NCBI RefSeq assembly: GCF_002157895.1
Contig: NZ_CP021377.1
Span: forward strand, 1,178,001-1,242,000
Length of the DNA: 64,000 bases
Direction of reading: 5' to 3'
From: Oceanisphaera profunda
GTDB taxonomy: Bacteria > Pseudomonadota > Gammaproteobacteria > Enterobacterales > Aeromonadaceae
A program made the position numbers and the translations under genes. The notes beneath the pieces were generated by a model. That model had not been told where the DNA came from, searched no databases, and saw only the letters and a program-made list of their open reading frames with translations. Shown in pieces: positions 9,759 to 19,325 of this stretch. Position 1 is the stretch's first letter; each line of letters begins with the position of its first letter.

Positions 9759-10730
9759 ATGGCTTCACAAGGAATGGATATTAAACGTCGCTCGGCGACC
9801 ACCACACCTTCACCCAGCGTTCGTAATTCCCCCGTGCAAGGCGGGGGCGTGGCCAAGCTTATTGATGTGTCGCAATGCATAGGTTGCAAGGCCTGTCAGG
9901 TGGCATGCATGGAGTGGAACGACCTGCGAGACGAGGTCGGGCATAACGTGGGCGTGTACGACAACCCCGCCGATATGACCGAGAACAGCTGGACCGTAAT
10001 GCGCTTTTCTGAATATGAAAAAGACGACGGCGATCTGGAATGGTTAATCCGAAAAGATGGCTGCATGCACTGCGAAGAGCCGGGTTGCTTAACTGCCTGC
10101 CCCTCTCCCGGTGCCATAGTGCAGCATGCCAACGGCATAGTGGACTTCAACCAAGACAGCTGTATCGGCTGTGGTTACTGTGTAACCGGTTGTCCGTTTG
10201 ATGTGCCACGTATTTCTAAAACCGACAAAAAAGCCTACAAGTGCAACTTGTGCGTGGACCGCGTTGAGGTAGGCCAAGAACCGGCTTGTGTGAAGATTTG
10301 TCCCACAGGTGCCATTTCGTTTGGCTCCAAGGATGATATGAAGCATCACGCCGACGAGCGTATTAGAGATCTCAAGTCTCGCGGTTATGACAATGCGGGC
10401 TTGTACGATCCCGACGGCGTAGGCGGCACTCATGTGATGTATGTCTTACATCACGCGGATAAACCCCAGCTCTACAGTGGTTTGCCAAAAGCGCCTAAAA
10501 TCAGCGCCATTGTGTCGCTGTGGAAGGGGCCGGCCAAACCAATTGGGGTGGCGGCCATGGTGTTAACCGCGCTGGTGGGTGCTGCGCACTATATCCGCAA
10601 TCGCCCTTCTGAGGTGACGAAAGCTGATGAGCTGGCCGCCAAACATGCGGCAGAGCTGGTAGCGCTGCAGGCTGCAGAACTGGCAGCCGAAAAAACGGCC
10701 GAGGAGGAAAGAAATGATCAACGAGGATAA
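9759..10730 (+). CDS. fdnH: Formate dehydrogenase-N iron-sulfur subunit
   Basis: A 323-residue electron-transfer subunit with four ferredoxin-type cysteine groups. The first is Cys40, Cys43, Cys46 and Cys50 ([11 protein letters not shown]); later ones include [20 protein letters not shown] and CNLCVDRV. One membrane helix near 270-285 ([14 protein letters not shown]) anchors it, as in FdnH/FdoH. After the helix is an unusually Ala/Glu-rich tail of about 35 residues that looks helical and is not needed for the known fold. It starts 9 bases after fdnG behind AGGAGG and overlaps fdnI by 17 bases, so the three subunits are translationally coupled. Confidence 0.95.
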   Translation: MASQGMDIKRRSATTTPSPSVRNSPVQGGGVAKLIDVSQCIGCKACQVACMEWNDLRDEVGHNVGVYDNPADMTENSWTVMRFSEYEKDDGDLEWLIRKDGCMHCEEPGCLTACPSPGAIVQHANGIVDFNQDSCIGCGYCVTGCPFDVPRISKTDKKAYKCNLCVDRVEVGQEPACVKICPTGAISFGSKDDMKHHADERIRDLKSRGYDNAGLYDPDGVGGTHVMYVLHHADKPQLYSGLPKAPKISAIVSLWKGPAKPIGVAAMVLTALVGAAHYIRNRPSEVTKADELAAKHAAELVALQAAELAAEKTAEEERNDQRG

Positions 10731-11346
10731 GGAAATTGTACGTTACACGGCCAATCAGCGACTTAATCACTGGCTGATTGCGCTGAGCTTCGTACTGTTG
10801 GCCATTTCTGGCTTGGCATTATTTCATCCGGCCTTGTTCTGGCTAAGCAACCTATTAGGAGGCGGCACTTGGACACGAATATTGCACCCCTTTATTGGGG
10901 TGGTGATGTTTGTCAGCTTCTTCAGTTTTGCGCTGCAGCTGTGGCGAGACAACCGCATGACGGCGGACGACCGAGCTTGGTTGAAAGCCGTGCCTAAGGT
11001 TATCTCACATCAAGAAGAAGGCGTGCCGGAAGCCGGCCGTTATAACGGTGGCCAAAAGGTACTATTTTGGGTGTTAATCGTGCTGATGTTGGGCTTGTTG
11101 GTCTCGGGCGTGCTGATGTGGCGGACCTATTTCACCTTTCCGGTGGAGCTGATCCGTTGGGCATCCATGCTGCATGCGCTGTTTGCCTTGGTGCTGGTTT
11201 GCGCCATTATCGTGCACGCTTACGCGGGCATTTGGGTGAAGGGTTCGGTGCGCGCCATGACCCGCGGCACTGTCACACCGGGCTGGGCGTGGAAGCATCA
11301 CCGCAAGTGGTATCGCAAGAAAATGCGAGACTCGTCACTAAAGTAA
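10714..11346 (+). CDS. fdnI: Formate dehydrogenase-N cytochrome b556 subunit
   Basis: A 210-residue inner-membrane di-heme cytochrome b that takes electrons from FdnH and reduces menaquinone. Four hydrophobic helices are visible, with conserved histidines in the first ([14 protein letters not shown]), in HPFIGVVMF, in [12 protein letters not shown] and in [12 protein letters not shown]. The start has GAGGAGGAAAG upstream, inside the end of fdnH. A terminator follows 32 bases after the stop, ending the fdnGHI unit. Confidence 0.95.
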   Translation: MINEDKEIVRYTANQRLNHWLIALSFVLLAISGLALFHPALFWLSNLLGGGTWTRILHPFIGVVMFVSFFSFALQLWRDNRMTADDRAWLKAVPKVISHQEEGVPEAGRYNGGQKVLFWVLIVLMLGLLVSGVLMWRTYFTFPVELIRWASMLHALFALVLVCAIIVHAYAGIWVKGSVRAMTRGTVTPGWAWKHHRKWYRKKMRDSSLK

Positions 11347-11378
11347 GCGAATGAGTCCGCAATGTGGACGCCTCACCC

Positions 11379-11416
11379 GCCGTCAAATGATACCCTTCGT
11401 TTGACGGCTTTTATTT
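11379..11416 (+). terminator. Factor-independent terminator after fdnGHI
   Basis: A 9-bp perfect stem GCCGTCAAA/TTTGACGGC (11379-11387 with 11400-11408), 12-nt loop, then TTTTATTT. Confidence 0.88.
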
Positions 11417-11459
11417 AGTTCTTATACAGACAAGCGCCGATTTCACTCAAGGAGTGCCC

Positions 11460-12404
11460 ATGCAGCGAATTCTTACCCGTGGCGAAATAGAGACCCTAGA
11501 TCGCACCAGCATAGTGCGCCTTATTACTCCCGTGGCGGACACCTTTAGCATCCGCGCGCAGCGGTTGCGAGATATCGCCATCGATAATCCGATTGAGGAT
11601 TATCTGCTCTTGATTGCTCAACTGGCAGACGCCCAGCAACAGGTCTTTGCCCAAGACTGGACTCTCGCCGCCCTCGACGAAACTCAACTTGCCCAAGCAC
11701 AGGCCCATGGCATGCCACCTTTTAGCGCTAGCAGCATAAAGCGAGATGCCACTTGGCGCGCTATGCTAAGCGCCATTCTCGAGCAGCTGTTGCAACAAAC
11801 TACTCATTCCAACCCCCTAACCGATGCGGTACGCAACAATTTAGTGCAATTGGCAGATGATATTAATAATCAGCCTGAACTTATTGAGCAACAGGCCGAT
11901 GACTTGCTCAATCAAGCGCTAGAAAGAATCGATGCCGCCCGTGCACCTTTTATTATGGCCGGTTTACAAGTGTACTGGAGCCAATTAGTCGCAGGGCTCG
12001 AGAGCCAGAAAATTCCTGCCAATACGCCTTTTGGCCTATGCCCTTGCTGTGGCAACCAGCCGGTGTCTAGCACAGTGATGTTGGGCGGGCCTAAAGAGCA
12101 AATCCGTTATGCCACCTGCTCGTTATGCTCGAGCCAATGGCACATAGTGCGCGTGACCTGCACCCACTGTGAAGATACCAAAAAGCTGGCTTATCACTCC
12201 CTGGAGGAAGGCAGTGCCGGTATCAAGGCCGAGTCTTGCGATCATTGCCAGCATTACCGCAAGATTTTCTATCTTGATAAAGAGCAGTTTGCCGAGGCTT
12301 TCGCCGATGATCTAGCCAGTCTTCCGCTGGATATTTTAATGGGCGAAGCGAACTTTTATCGTGCCAATAACAATCCTTATTTATGGCAACTGGCGGAGCA
12401 ATAA
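11460..12404 (+). CDS. fdhE: Formate dehydrogenase accessory protein FdhE
   Basis: A 314-residue cytoplasmic maturation factor (E. coli FdhE 309) needed for activity of respiratory formate dehydrogenases. Four CxxC pairs in the C-terminal half form the rubredoxin-like metal site: CPCC, CSLC, CTHC and CDHC. The ATG at 11460 is chosen because AAGGAG ends 5 bases before it; a GTG at 11454 lies inside that site. Its stop TAA overlaps the selA start by one base, so fdhE, selA and selB form one unit. Confidence 0.95.
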   Translation: MQRILTRGEIETLDRTSIVRLITPVADTFSIRAQRLRDIAIDNPIEDYLLLIAQLADAQQQVFAQDWTLAALDETQLAQAQAHGMPPFSASSIKRDATWRAMLSAILEQLLQQTTHSNPLTDAVRNNLVQLADDINNQPELIEQQADDLLNQALERIDAARAPFIMAGLQVYWSQLVAGLESQKIPANTPFGLCPCCGNQPVSSTVMLGGPKEQIRYATCSLCSSQWHIVRVTCTHCEDTKKLAYHSLEEGSAGIKAESCDHCQHYRKIFYLDKEQFAEAFADDLASLPLDILMGEANFYRANNNPYLWQLAEQ

Positions 12405-13849
12405 TGAACCTACCCGCTTCTTCTGAACCTTGCGTCATTCAACCCTTGGCCCAACCGGCAGATTTGCCGGCCTTGGATAAAGTACTGCATCGGCCTGAAT
12501 TAGCCGCGACTATCACTCAGCACGGGCTAACACTGGTAACGCAGCAACTGCGCTTGCTGTTGGCCGAGCTGCGCACTCAGGTTCTTGAGCAGCAGCTGAC
12601 TCTGCCGGAAGTGGAACCTACTCACATAATCGCCCAGCTCATAGAGCGGCTTAGCGCCTTAACCACCTCTAAGCTCAAAACCGTGATTAACCTCACCGGC
12701 ACCGTGTTGCACACTAACTTGGGCCGCGCCTTATTACCCGACTGCGCCGTAGAGGCCGTCACTCAGGTGCTGACCCAGCCCACCAATCTGGAATTTGATT
12801 TAGAAACCGGCAAGCGTGGTGATCGAGACAGTTTAATTGAAAGCTTAATCTGCGAGCTGACCGGCGCCGAGGCCGCCACCGTGGTGAATAACAACGCCGC
12901 CGCAGTGCTACTGATGCTTAACGCCTTGGCCTCAACCAAAGAAGTGATCGTGTCCCGCGGCGAGTTGGTAGAAATTGGTGGCTCATTTCGAATCCCGGAT
13001 ATTATGAGCAGCGCCGGCAGTAAGCTGGTGGAAGTGGGCACCACTAACCGCACCCATTATGCCGACTACGAGCGCGCCATTTCTGAGCAAACCGCCATGT
13101 TGATGAAGGTGCATTGCAGCAATTACGCGGTGGTGGGCTTTACCAAGGAAACGGCGCTGACTGAGTTAGTTAAACTTGGCCAGCAACATCAGATCCCGGT
13201 GACGGTAGATTTAGGCAGCGGCACCTTAGTGGATTTAGCCCAGTGGGGCTTGCCTCATGAACCTACGGTAAAAGAAACCATACAAGCAGGCGCAGATCTG
13301 GTGACATTTAGTGGCGATAAGCTATTGGGCGGACCACAAGCGGGTTTTATCGTCGGGCGAAAGTCACTAGTCGATATTATTAAGAAGCACCCGCTAAAGC
13401 GCGCGCTGAGAGTCGGCAAACTCACCATGGCGGCACTGGAGTCGGTATTGTCTTTATATCGCAGCCCAGAGTTATTACCCGAGCGCTTAACCACGCTACG
13501 TCTGCTGACGCGCGCTCAGTCTGACATACAACAACAAGCACAAAGCTTGCAAGCGAGTTTACAGCACGCAGTGGGTAGCGATTATTTGGTCAACTGCGAG
13601 CCTATGCTGAGCCAGATTGGCAGCGGTGCCATGCCGATTGAATCGCTGCCGAGCTTCGGCTTAGTAGTGCAGTATCAAGGCTTGGACAAAGCCAATCGCC
13701 AAATAATGAGGCTTGAGCGCGGGTTGCGCACTCAAGCCCAGCCTATTATTGGCCGCATCCATAAAAACGCCTTGTATCTGGACTGTCGCTGTTTAAGTGA
13801 GGCGCAAGCAGAGCTGCTTAAAGTTACCTGGAGTGAGGCGCGGTTATGA
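12404..13849 (+). CDS. selA: L-seryl-tRNA(Sec) selenium transferase
   Basis: A 481-residue PLP enzyme that converts seryl-tRNA(Sec) to selenocysteyl-tRNA(Sec) using selenophosphate. The PLP lysine is Lys306 in FSGDKLLGGPQAG. The N-terminal domain that grips tRNA-Sec and the NLTGTVLHTNLGRA motif are present. The start ATG overlaps the fdhE stop (TAATG), and the end overlaps selB by 4 bases (ATGA). The selenophosphate donor enzyme SelD is not in this window and must be elsewhere for the pathway to work. Confidence 0.96.
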   Translation: MNLPASSEPCVIQPLAQPADLPALDKVLHRPELAATITQHGLTLVTQQLRLLLAELRTQVLEQQLTLPEVEPTHIIAQLIERLSALTTSKLKTVINLTGTVLHTNLGRALLPDCAVEAVTQVLTQPTNLEFDLETGKRGDRDSLIESLICELTGAEAATVVNNNAAAVLLMLNALASTKEVIVSRGELVEIGGSFRIPDIMSSAGSKLVEVGTTNRTHYADYERAISEQTAMLMKVHCSNYAVVGFTKETALTELVKLGQQHQIPVTVDLGSGTLVDLAQWGLPHEPTVKETIQAGADLVTFSGDKLLGGPQAGFIVGRKSLVDIIKKHPLKRALRVGKLTMAALESVLSLYRSPELLPERLTTLRLLTRAQSDIQQQAQSLQASLQHAVGSDYLVNCEPMLSQIGSGAMPIESLPSFGLVVQYQGLDKANRQIMRLERGLRTQAQPIIGRIHKNALYLDCRCLSEAQAELLKVTWSEARL

Positions 13850-15759
13850 TTATTGGCACTGCGGGGCATATCGATCACGGTAAAACGGCACTGGTGCGCG
13901 CGCTCACCGGCGTGAATACCGACCGTTTAAAAGACGAGCAAGAGCGAGGCATTACCATTAGTTTGGGCTATGCCTATCAACAGCTTGAACAAAATATCAC
14001 CTTAGGCTTTGTGGATGTGCCGGGTCACGAAGGCTTAATTCATACCATGGTGGCGGGCGCTACCGGCATTGATTATGCCATGTTGGTGGTGGCGGCAGAT
14101 GACGGCATCATGCCGCAAACCCTTGAGCATATCGCTATTTTATCGTTACTCGGCCTCACTCAAGGTTGTGTTGTCATTACCAAACAAGATAAGGCTCAGC
14201 CCGAGCAATTGGCGCAAACTCAGGCGCAACTAAGCCAAGCATTGGCTAATACCTTTTTAAACACTGCGCCGCGATTTTTAGTCGATAGTTTATCCGGTGG
14301 TGGCATCCCTGCTTTAAGGGATTTTTTACAACAGCAAGCCCAGCAGCAAAAATTCGCGAATCGTAGTGGTTTGTTTCGCCTCGCCATCGACCGCGCTTTT
14401 ACCTTAAGCGGCCAAGGCACTGTGGTCACCGGTACGGTACACGGTGGCGCATTCAATTTGCAGAGCAGTGATATTAAGCTGCGCTTGATGCCTGCCAACA
14501 CGCCCATAAGAGTGCGCAGTATTCATGCACAAAACTTACCTAGCACCAACGCTTATGCGGGCCAGCGCTGCGCCTTAAACATTGCCAACATGCCTAAAGA
14601 AGCCATAGAGCGCGGCGACTGGCTCGCCGATGAGCGCTGCTTTACGCCGTCAATCCGCATCGATGTGCAATTACAGCTGCTTAATAATCTTACGCAGCCC
14701 ATCATCACTTGGATGCCGGTACATGTGCATATGGGGGCGGCCCATGTAATGGCGCATGTGGTACCGCTCAGCAAGGAAACCCTGCAAGCAGGTGAGCAAG
14801 CTTATGCGCAACTGGTGTTTGATAGCCCGCAATGTGCCATGCCCGGCGACCGTTTTATTATTCGCAACGCCCAAGCCAAGCAAACTCTTGGCGGCGGCTG
14901 GGTACTGGATGCCAATGGCCCAGACCGAAAGCGCCGTACTCCCGCGCGCTTGAGCTGGCTGGCGAGCATAGCTAATTATCTAACTGACCAGCAGCTGCTT
15001 CTTCTACTCAGCCAAGCCCCTTACGGCATTCCCTATCCAGACTTACAGCGCCTAATTCACGGAGATGTCGAGCAGCTGGTCATTCCCGACTCTGCACTCT
15101 GGGTAACGCCTACGACCAATAAGCAGTCGGCCGTGATGATGGATAAATCGCAGTGGGAAACGCTACTGAGCCACATTGAAGACACGCTCAAGCTAGCTCA
15201 CCAGCGCTATCCAGATGAGCCAGGCATAGGAGCGGATAGGTTGCGCCGCATGACGGCTCCCGCCATGCCGATCTCTTTGTGGCAGAGTGCTTTACAGACG
15301 CTGGTGCAAGCCCAGCGACTTAATTTACAAGGCGCTTGGTATCACTTGCCAGAGCACACAGTGAGCTTCAGTGAGCAAGAGCAGCAGTTAGCGGAGCAAA
15401 TCCTGCTGTTATCTCATCAAGGCCAGTACGATCCGCCTTGGGTGCGCGAGTTGGCAAGCCTATTAGACATACCAGAACAAGAAATCCGCCAACTGGGCCG
15501 TAAGCTGGTACAACAGGGCAAGCTGTATCAGGTACAGCCCGATTTACTCTATCATCATCAGCATATTGAGCAGCTGGCACAACTAATGCGCCAACGCCCG
15601 AAAGATCAGGGCATAAAAGCCGCCGAACTACGGGATCAATTGGCACTGGGTCGTAAGAGAACGCTGCAAATACTCGAATTCTTTCAACGAATTGGCTATA
15701 GCCGACGACTACATGATAGACATGTGATCCGGCCCGACAATCTGCTATTTACAAGCTAG
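13846..15759 (+). CDS. selB: Selenocysteine-specific elongation factor SelB
   Basis: A 637-residue GTPase that delivers selenocysteyl-tRNA to ribosomes at UGA codons marked by SECIS hairpins. GTPase motifs: GHIDHGKT (7-14), DVPGHE (57-62) and TKQD (112-115, in place of the usual NKxD). EF-Tu-like domains follow, then winged-helix domains over the last 250 or so residues that would bind the SECIS. E. coli SelB is 614 residues. It overlaps selA by 4 bases. Confidence 0.96.
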   Translation: MIIGTAGHIDHGKTALVRALTGVNTDRLKDEQERGITISLGYAYQQLEQNITLGFVDVPGHEGLIHTMVAGATGIDYAMLVVAADDGIMPQTLEHIAILSLLGLTQGCVVITKQDKAQPEQLAQTQAQLSQALANTFLNTAPRFLVDSLSGGGIPALRDFLQQQAQQQKFANRSGLFRLAIDRAFTLSGQGTVVTGTVHGGAFNLQSSDIKLRLMPANTPIRVRSIHAQNLPSTNAYAGQRCALNIANMPKEAIERGDWLADERCFTPSIRIDVQLQLLNNLTQPIITWMPVHVHMGAAHVMAHVVPLSKETLQAGEQAYAQLVFDSPQCAMPGDRFIIRNAQAKQTLGGGWVLDANGPDRKRRTPARLSWLASIANYLTDQQLLLLLSQAPYGIPYPDLQRLIHGDVEQLVIPDSALWVTPTTNKQSAVMMDKSQWETLLSHIEDTLKLAHQRYPDEPGIGADRLRRMTAPAMPISLWQSALQTLVQAQRLNLQGAWYHLPEHTVSFSEQEQQLAEQILLLSHQGQYDPPWVRELASLLDIPEQEIRQLGRKLVQQGKLYQVQPDLLYHHQHIEQLAQLMRQRPKDQGIKAAELRDQLALGRKRTLQILEFFQRIGYSRRLHDRHVIRPDNLLFTS

Positions 15760-15772
15760 CCTGATGGGGGCA

Positions 15773-15800
15773 TTGTTAGTGCTGGTCGCTTATGTATAAG
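15773..15800 (+). promoter_or_regulatory. Promoter for the tRNA-Sec gene
   Basis: -35 TTGTTA (15773-15778), 16-bp spacer ending in TATG, and -10 TATAAG (15795-15800). The expected start falls within a base or two of the mature tRNA 5' end at 15806. Confidence 0.55.
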
Positions 15801-15805
15801 AAAAT

Positions 15806-15901
15806 GGAAAGTAATCGTATCCGGTGGTGCGGCTGGGCTTCAAACCCAGTTGGGTGTGTTAGACGCTCCTAGGTAGGTTCGACTCCTACTACTTTCCGCC
15901 A
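15806..15901 (+). tRNA. selC: tRNA-Sec (anticodon TCA)
   Basis: 96 bases with encoded CCA. It has the 8-bp acceptor typical of bacterial tRNA-Sec (GGAAAGTA/TACTTTCC), a long variable arm, T-loop GGTTCGACTCC, and anticodon TCA at 15840-15842 in a CTTCAAA loop. It closely parallels E. coli selC and sits between selB and fdhD, completing the decoding set on the island. Confidence 0.97.
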
Positions 15902-15936
15902 TTTATTTGCTCTCATCTTTTCCCACAGGACTCTCT

Positions 15937-16722
15937 ATGGACGATGCGACCTTAGATAATTTGGCTCCCAGCCAAGCTGTGCGCACACAGGCAGGCACAG
16001 AGCATACCCTCGCCAATGAAGTCCCGTTAGCCATTACTCTTAATGGTTTAAATCACGCCGTTATGATGGTCAGCCCCTATCAGCTGGAAGCCTTTATCAT
16101 TGGCTTTTTGTTGACCGAAGGCATCATTCTGCACCACAGAGATATTCACGACCTCGAATTTATTAGCCAACAAAACGCCATCATCGCTAACGTCACGCTG
16201 GCTAATCGCTGCCATCAGCCGTGGCAGGAGCAAAGGCGCAATCTGGCGGGCCGGACCGGTTGCGGCTTGTGTGGTATCGAATCATTAGAAGCCGCTATCC
16301 CTAACTTACCGCCTTTACCAGCCAGCGAACTGCCCAATATCGACGCGCTGATGGGCCTGCGCGCACAACTGCCTGCTTGGCAAAAATTAAATCGAGACTG
16401 TGGCGCTCTGCACGCCGCTTTTTTTGCCAATATGCAGGGTAAAATCCAGCATGCCAGTGAAGATGTGGGCCGCCATAATGCGCTCGATAAACTATTAGGT
16501 TGGCATCACCGCCAGTCCAATCCGCCTGGTATGATGTTAGTCACCAGCCGTTGCAGCATAGAGCTGATCCTAAAAATGGTGCGTACTTATAATCCTACGC
16601 TTATCACCTTGAGCGCCCCTACTGTGTTGGCAGTCGAGCAGGCTCGGCACTATCAGCTCAACTTGATACACTTGCCCTATCAGCAGCAGCCCAGAGTTTA
16701 TGCGGCATCAATTCAGGTGTGA
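15937..16722 (+). CDS. fdhD: Formate dehydrogenase sulfurtransferase FdhD
   Basis: A 261-residue protein that transfers sulfur from IscS to the molybdenum cofactor of formate dehydrogenase. The paired cysteines Cys109 and Cys112 lie in the characteristic GRTGCGLCGIES motif; EDVGRHNALDK and the TSRCSIELILK motif follow. The ATG at 15937 has AGGA 6 bases before it and gives the usual family length; a TTG at 15907 is less likely. It starts 35 bases after tRNA-Sec, so it may share its transcript. Confidence 0.95.
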   Translation: MDDATLDNLAPSQAVRTQAGTEHTLANEVPLAITLNGLNHAVMMVSPYQLEAFIIGFLLTEGIILHHRDIHDLEFISQQNAIIANVTLANRCHQPWQEQRRNLAGRTGCGLCGIESLEAAIPNLPPLPASELPNIDALMGLRAQLPAWQKLNRDCGALHAAFFANMQGKIQHASEDVGRHNALDKLLGWHHRQSNPPGMMLVTSRCSIELILKMVRTYNPTLITLSAPTVLAVEQARHYQLNLIHLPYQQQPRVYAASIQV

Positions 16723-16962
16723 GGTGAAAAATAAAGCGCCGAGTACCAAGCCAACAAAAAACGGTGTTTATCTTTATGCCGTCTTCCTGACGCACGTCAG
16801 GATCTCGCTCTTACTCAACAGAGCAAAGCCTTATCTGCAACGCTTCTTTATTACGAGAATCGCAACTCTCTGTTTACGATAGACACGGAAAAATAGAGAT
16901 CAGATCTGAAAGTGATCATTATTTTACTTAGAACAGTATTAATAACATCGTAAGGGAACACA

Positions 16963-18123
16963 GTGGACATTTATTTAGTCGGCGGCGCGGTGCGTGATGC
17001 CTTATTAGGCTTACCCGTGGTTGACCGCGATTACGTAGTGGTGGGCGCCCTGCCAGAGCAGCTGTTACAACAGGGCTACCAGCAAGTAGGCAAGGATTTT
17101 CCGGTATTTTTACATCCCAAAAGTAAAGATGAATACGCGCTAGCGCGCACCGAGCGTAAATCCGGCTCCGGCTATAACGGCTTTATCTGTGACTTTGGCC
17201 CAAATATCACGCTAGAAGAAGACTTAAGCCGCCGTGACCTGACCATTAATGCCATCGCCCAAGATGAAAATGGCATGCTTTTCGATCCTTATGGCGGCCA
17301 AGCAGATCTTGATTCGCGCACCTTGCGTCATGTATCCGATGCCTTTAGCGAAGACCCGTTACGCGTATTACGCGTGGCACGTTTTGCCGCCCGTTTTCAT
17401 CATTTAGGCTTTAGGGTGGCCAATGACACATTAACGCTAATGCGCCAAATTGCCGCCAGCGGCGAGTTAAGCGCACTGACACCAGAGCGGGTATGGAAAG
17501 AAACAGAAAAGGCCTTGGCCTGTGAGCAGCCACAGGTGTTTTTTGAAGTATTACGCAGCTGTAATGCGCTTAACGCCATGTTCCCAGAACTGGAAAAACT
17601 ATTTTCGTCCACCGAGGCTCATGCTCTGCAAGCCTTATGGCATGGCACCCAGCTCACCACCGAGTTAGCTTGTCGCTTTGCCGCCCTCACTTTGCAACTG
17701 GACGTTGCTGCGCTCACCGCTCTGTGCGAACGCAGCAAGGTGCCCACCGAGCATAAAGAGTTGGCGCTATTAAGCAGTCGTTGGCACCAACGCATTCATG
17801 CACTGCGAGACCCAAACCGAGATGATGCAGAACAGATATTGGCGTTATTCCAAGCAACCGATAGCTGGCGCAGGCCCGAGCGTTTTGCGCACTTACTGCT
17901 GTGCGCTCAAGCGGATTGGCAAGCCAGTATCGCATTCGATTCAAGCGCAGTATTAGACTCAAGTGCAGAACCCTATCCGCAGCGCGCGCAATTGTGGCAT
18001 TGGTTTAAGGCGCTGCAAGCCATTACTGCCGGTCCCTTTGTCGCCCAAGGACTGAAAGGCCCCGCCATTGGCGAGGCCATTAAACAAGCGCGGCTAGTGC
18101 AACTGCAGCAATGGTTAGCTTAA
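16963..18123 (+). CDS. cca: CCA-adding tRNA nucleotidyltransferase lacking HD motifs
   Basis: A 386-residue enzyme with a GTG start (TAAGGGA upstream); the N-terminus VDIYLVGGAVRDALLG matches E. coli Cca. The nucleotidyltransferase core is intact: GGAVRD (7-12), DRDYVVVG, RTERKSGSGY, RRDLTINA and EDPLRVLRVARFAAR. E. coli Cca (412 residues) then has an HD phosphohydrolase domain with metal-binding HD and further histidines. Here that part is shortened and the matching stretch reads CRFAALTLQLDVAAL, without the HD pair or the downstream histidine cluster. CCA addition should be kept; phosphatase and 2',3'-cyclic phosphodiesterase activity is probably lost. Confidence 0.95.
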   Translation: MDIYLVGGAVRDALLGLPVVDRDYVVVGALPEQLLQQGYQQVGKDFPVFLHPKSKDEYALARTERKSGSGYNGFICDFGPNITLEEDLSRRDLTINAIAQDENGMLFDPYGGQADLDSRTLRHVSDAFSEDPLRVLRVARFAARFHHLGFRVANDTLTLMRQIAASGELSALTPERVWKETEKALACEQPQVFFEVLRSCNALNAMFPELEKLFSSTEAHALQALWHGTQLTTELACRFAALTLQLDVAALTALCERSKVPTEHKELALLSSRWHQRIHALRDPNRDDAEQILALFQATDSWRRPERFAHLLLCAQADWQASIAFDSSAVLDSSAEPYPQRAQLWHWFKALQAITAGPFVAQGLKGPAIGEAIKQARLVQLQQWLA

Positions 18124-18127
18124 GCTA

Positions 18128-18434
18128 ACCTGATTATCCACAAAGCTCAGCCATGTTTCAGTGAACTCAGCAACAATGAATTCAATAGGTTACAGGTAGG
18201 TTCCACCTCTTCGGTAAAGAATATGAGGCTCAGTTTGGTATTTTGACCTTGTAGGGGCCCGTCTCTTCGGCGAAGAGGTCTTCGGCCCGGTTTGGTGTTT
18301 TGGTTTAAATCTAAACCTCAGTAACAGCCAGCAGAGCTGGCCTGCCGAAGTCCTCTTTATTAAAGAGACGGGGCAGCTACAAAGAACAAACCGAAACAGG
18401 GTGCATTATGGCTGAGGTTCATACGTAATCAGGT
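18128..18434. repeat. MITE-like element, copy 1
   Basis: A 307-bp element between cca and uppP. It starts ACCTGATTATCCACAAAG..TCAGCCAT and ends ATGGCTGAGG..TCATACGTAATCAGGT, so the ends are imperfect inverted repeats. Inside is a long hairpin from TTGTAG (18249) to CTACAA (18382) with a core built on CCGTCTCTT/AAGAGACGG and CTTCGGC/GCCGAAG. Copy 2 at 30503-30788 has the same frame but a different core. No transposase is inside. Confidence 0.85.
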
Positions 18435-18441
18435 AAGCTAA

Positions 18442-19239
18442 TTAGCCAGCCATCACCCATATAAGCACGGCGCCTAGGCCTAATCTGTACAGCACAAACG
18501 GCAGTACGCCAATGCGGTTGATCAAGGCCAAGAACAGGTGAATACAGGCCAACGCACTGATAAAAGACACCAGCACGCCTAAGCCCATCACCGACCAGGG
18601 AATGACGGCGCCTTCACTTAACAGACCCACGGCTTGGTGGCTGCCCGCTAAGAAGATAATCGGGATCGACATCAGAAAAGAAAAGCGCGCGGCGGCACTG
18701 CGGGTCAGGCCCAACATTAAGCCGGCGGTTAAGGTAATGCCGCTGCGTGATGTGCCGGGAATTAGGGCTATCGCCTGCGCGCAACCTAATAGAAAGGCGC
18801 CGCGCCAACCAGTTTGATATTCACTTTTAAGATATTGCGCGCGCCTGTCAGCCCACCATAACAACAAGCCAAACACTATGGTGGTGACGGCGATGACCCA
18901 GCCGGAGCGTAAGAAGTCAGAGATGAAACCACCAAACAAGACCCCGATAATACAGGCAGGAATGGTGGCTAAAATAATGCACCAAGCTAAGCGAGATTCC
19001 CCCGTCGCCGTTCGCCCTGCTAGCGAGCCCACCCAAGCGTGAGTGAGACTGACCACTTCGATACGAAAGTAATACAAGACCGCCAACAAACTGCCCAAAT
19101 GCACAGCCACATCAAAGGCCATGCCCTGATCCTGCCAGCCCAATAATACCGAGGGCAAAATCAAATGGGCAGAGCTAGAAATAGGTAAAAACTCTGTAAA
19201 GCCTTGGATCAACGCCAGTAAAATTACATGCACTTCCAT
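18442..19239 (-). CDS. uppP: Undecaprenyl-diphosphate phosphatase
   Basis: A 265-residue polytopic inner-membrane enzyme (BacA/UppP family) that recycles undecaprenyl diphosphate to the monophosphate carrier used for peptidoglycan and other glycans. The two signature regions are present: [15 protein letters not shown] near the N-terminus and PGTSRSGIT near the middle. Its place after cca matches the enterobacterial order, though here it is on the opposite strand from cca. Copy 1 of the MITE-like element ends 8 bases from its stop. Confidence 0.96.
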   Translation of the reverse strand: MEVHVILLALIQGFTEFLPISSSAHLILPSVLLGWQDQGMAFDVAVHLGSLLAVLYYFRIEVVSLTHAWVGSLAGRTATGESRLAWCIILATIPACIIGVLFGGFISDFLRSGWVIAVTTIVFGLLLWWADRRAQYLKSEYQTGWRGAFLLGCAQAIALIPGTSRSGITLTAGLMLGLTRSAAARFSFLMSIPIIFLAGSHQAVGLLSEGAVIPWSVMGLGVLVSFISALACIHLFLALINRIGVLPFVLYRLGLGAVLIWVMAG

Positions 19240-19325
19240 CTGTTCACTCTCTTAGCTGTTAACGCTTTCATCTTAATGAGCGCAGATGACAATTTAATGA
19301 CCGCTAAACTGCGCTTATCTCACCT

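Noticed and set aside
16786-16801. CCTGACG/CGTCAGG palindrome after fdhD as a terminator
   Set aside because: A two-base loop cannot form as drawn, and no T-run follows.
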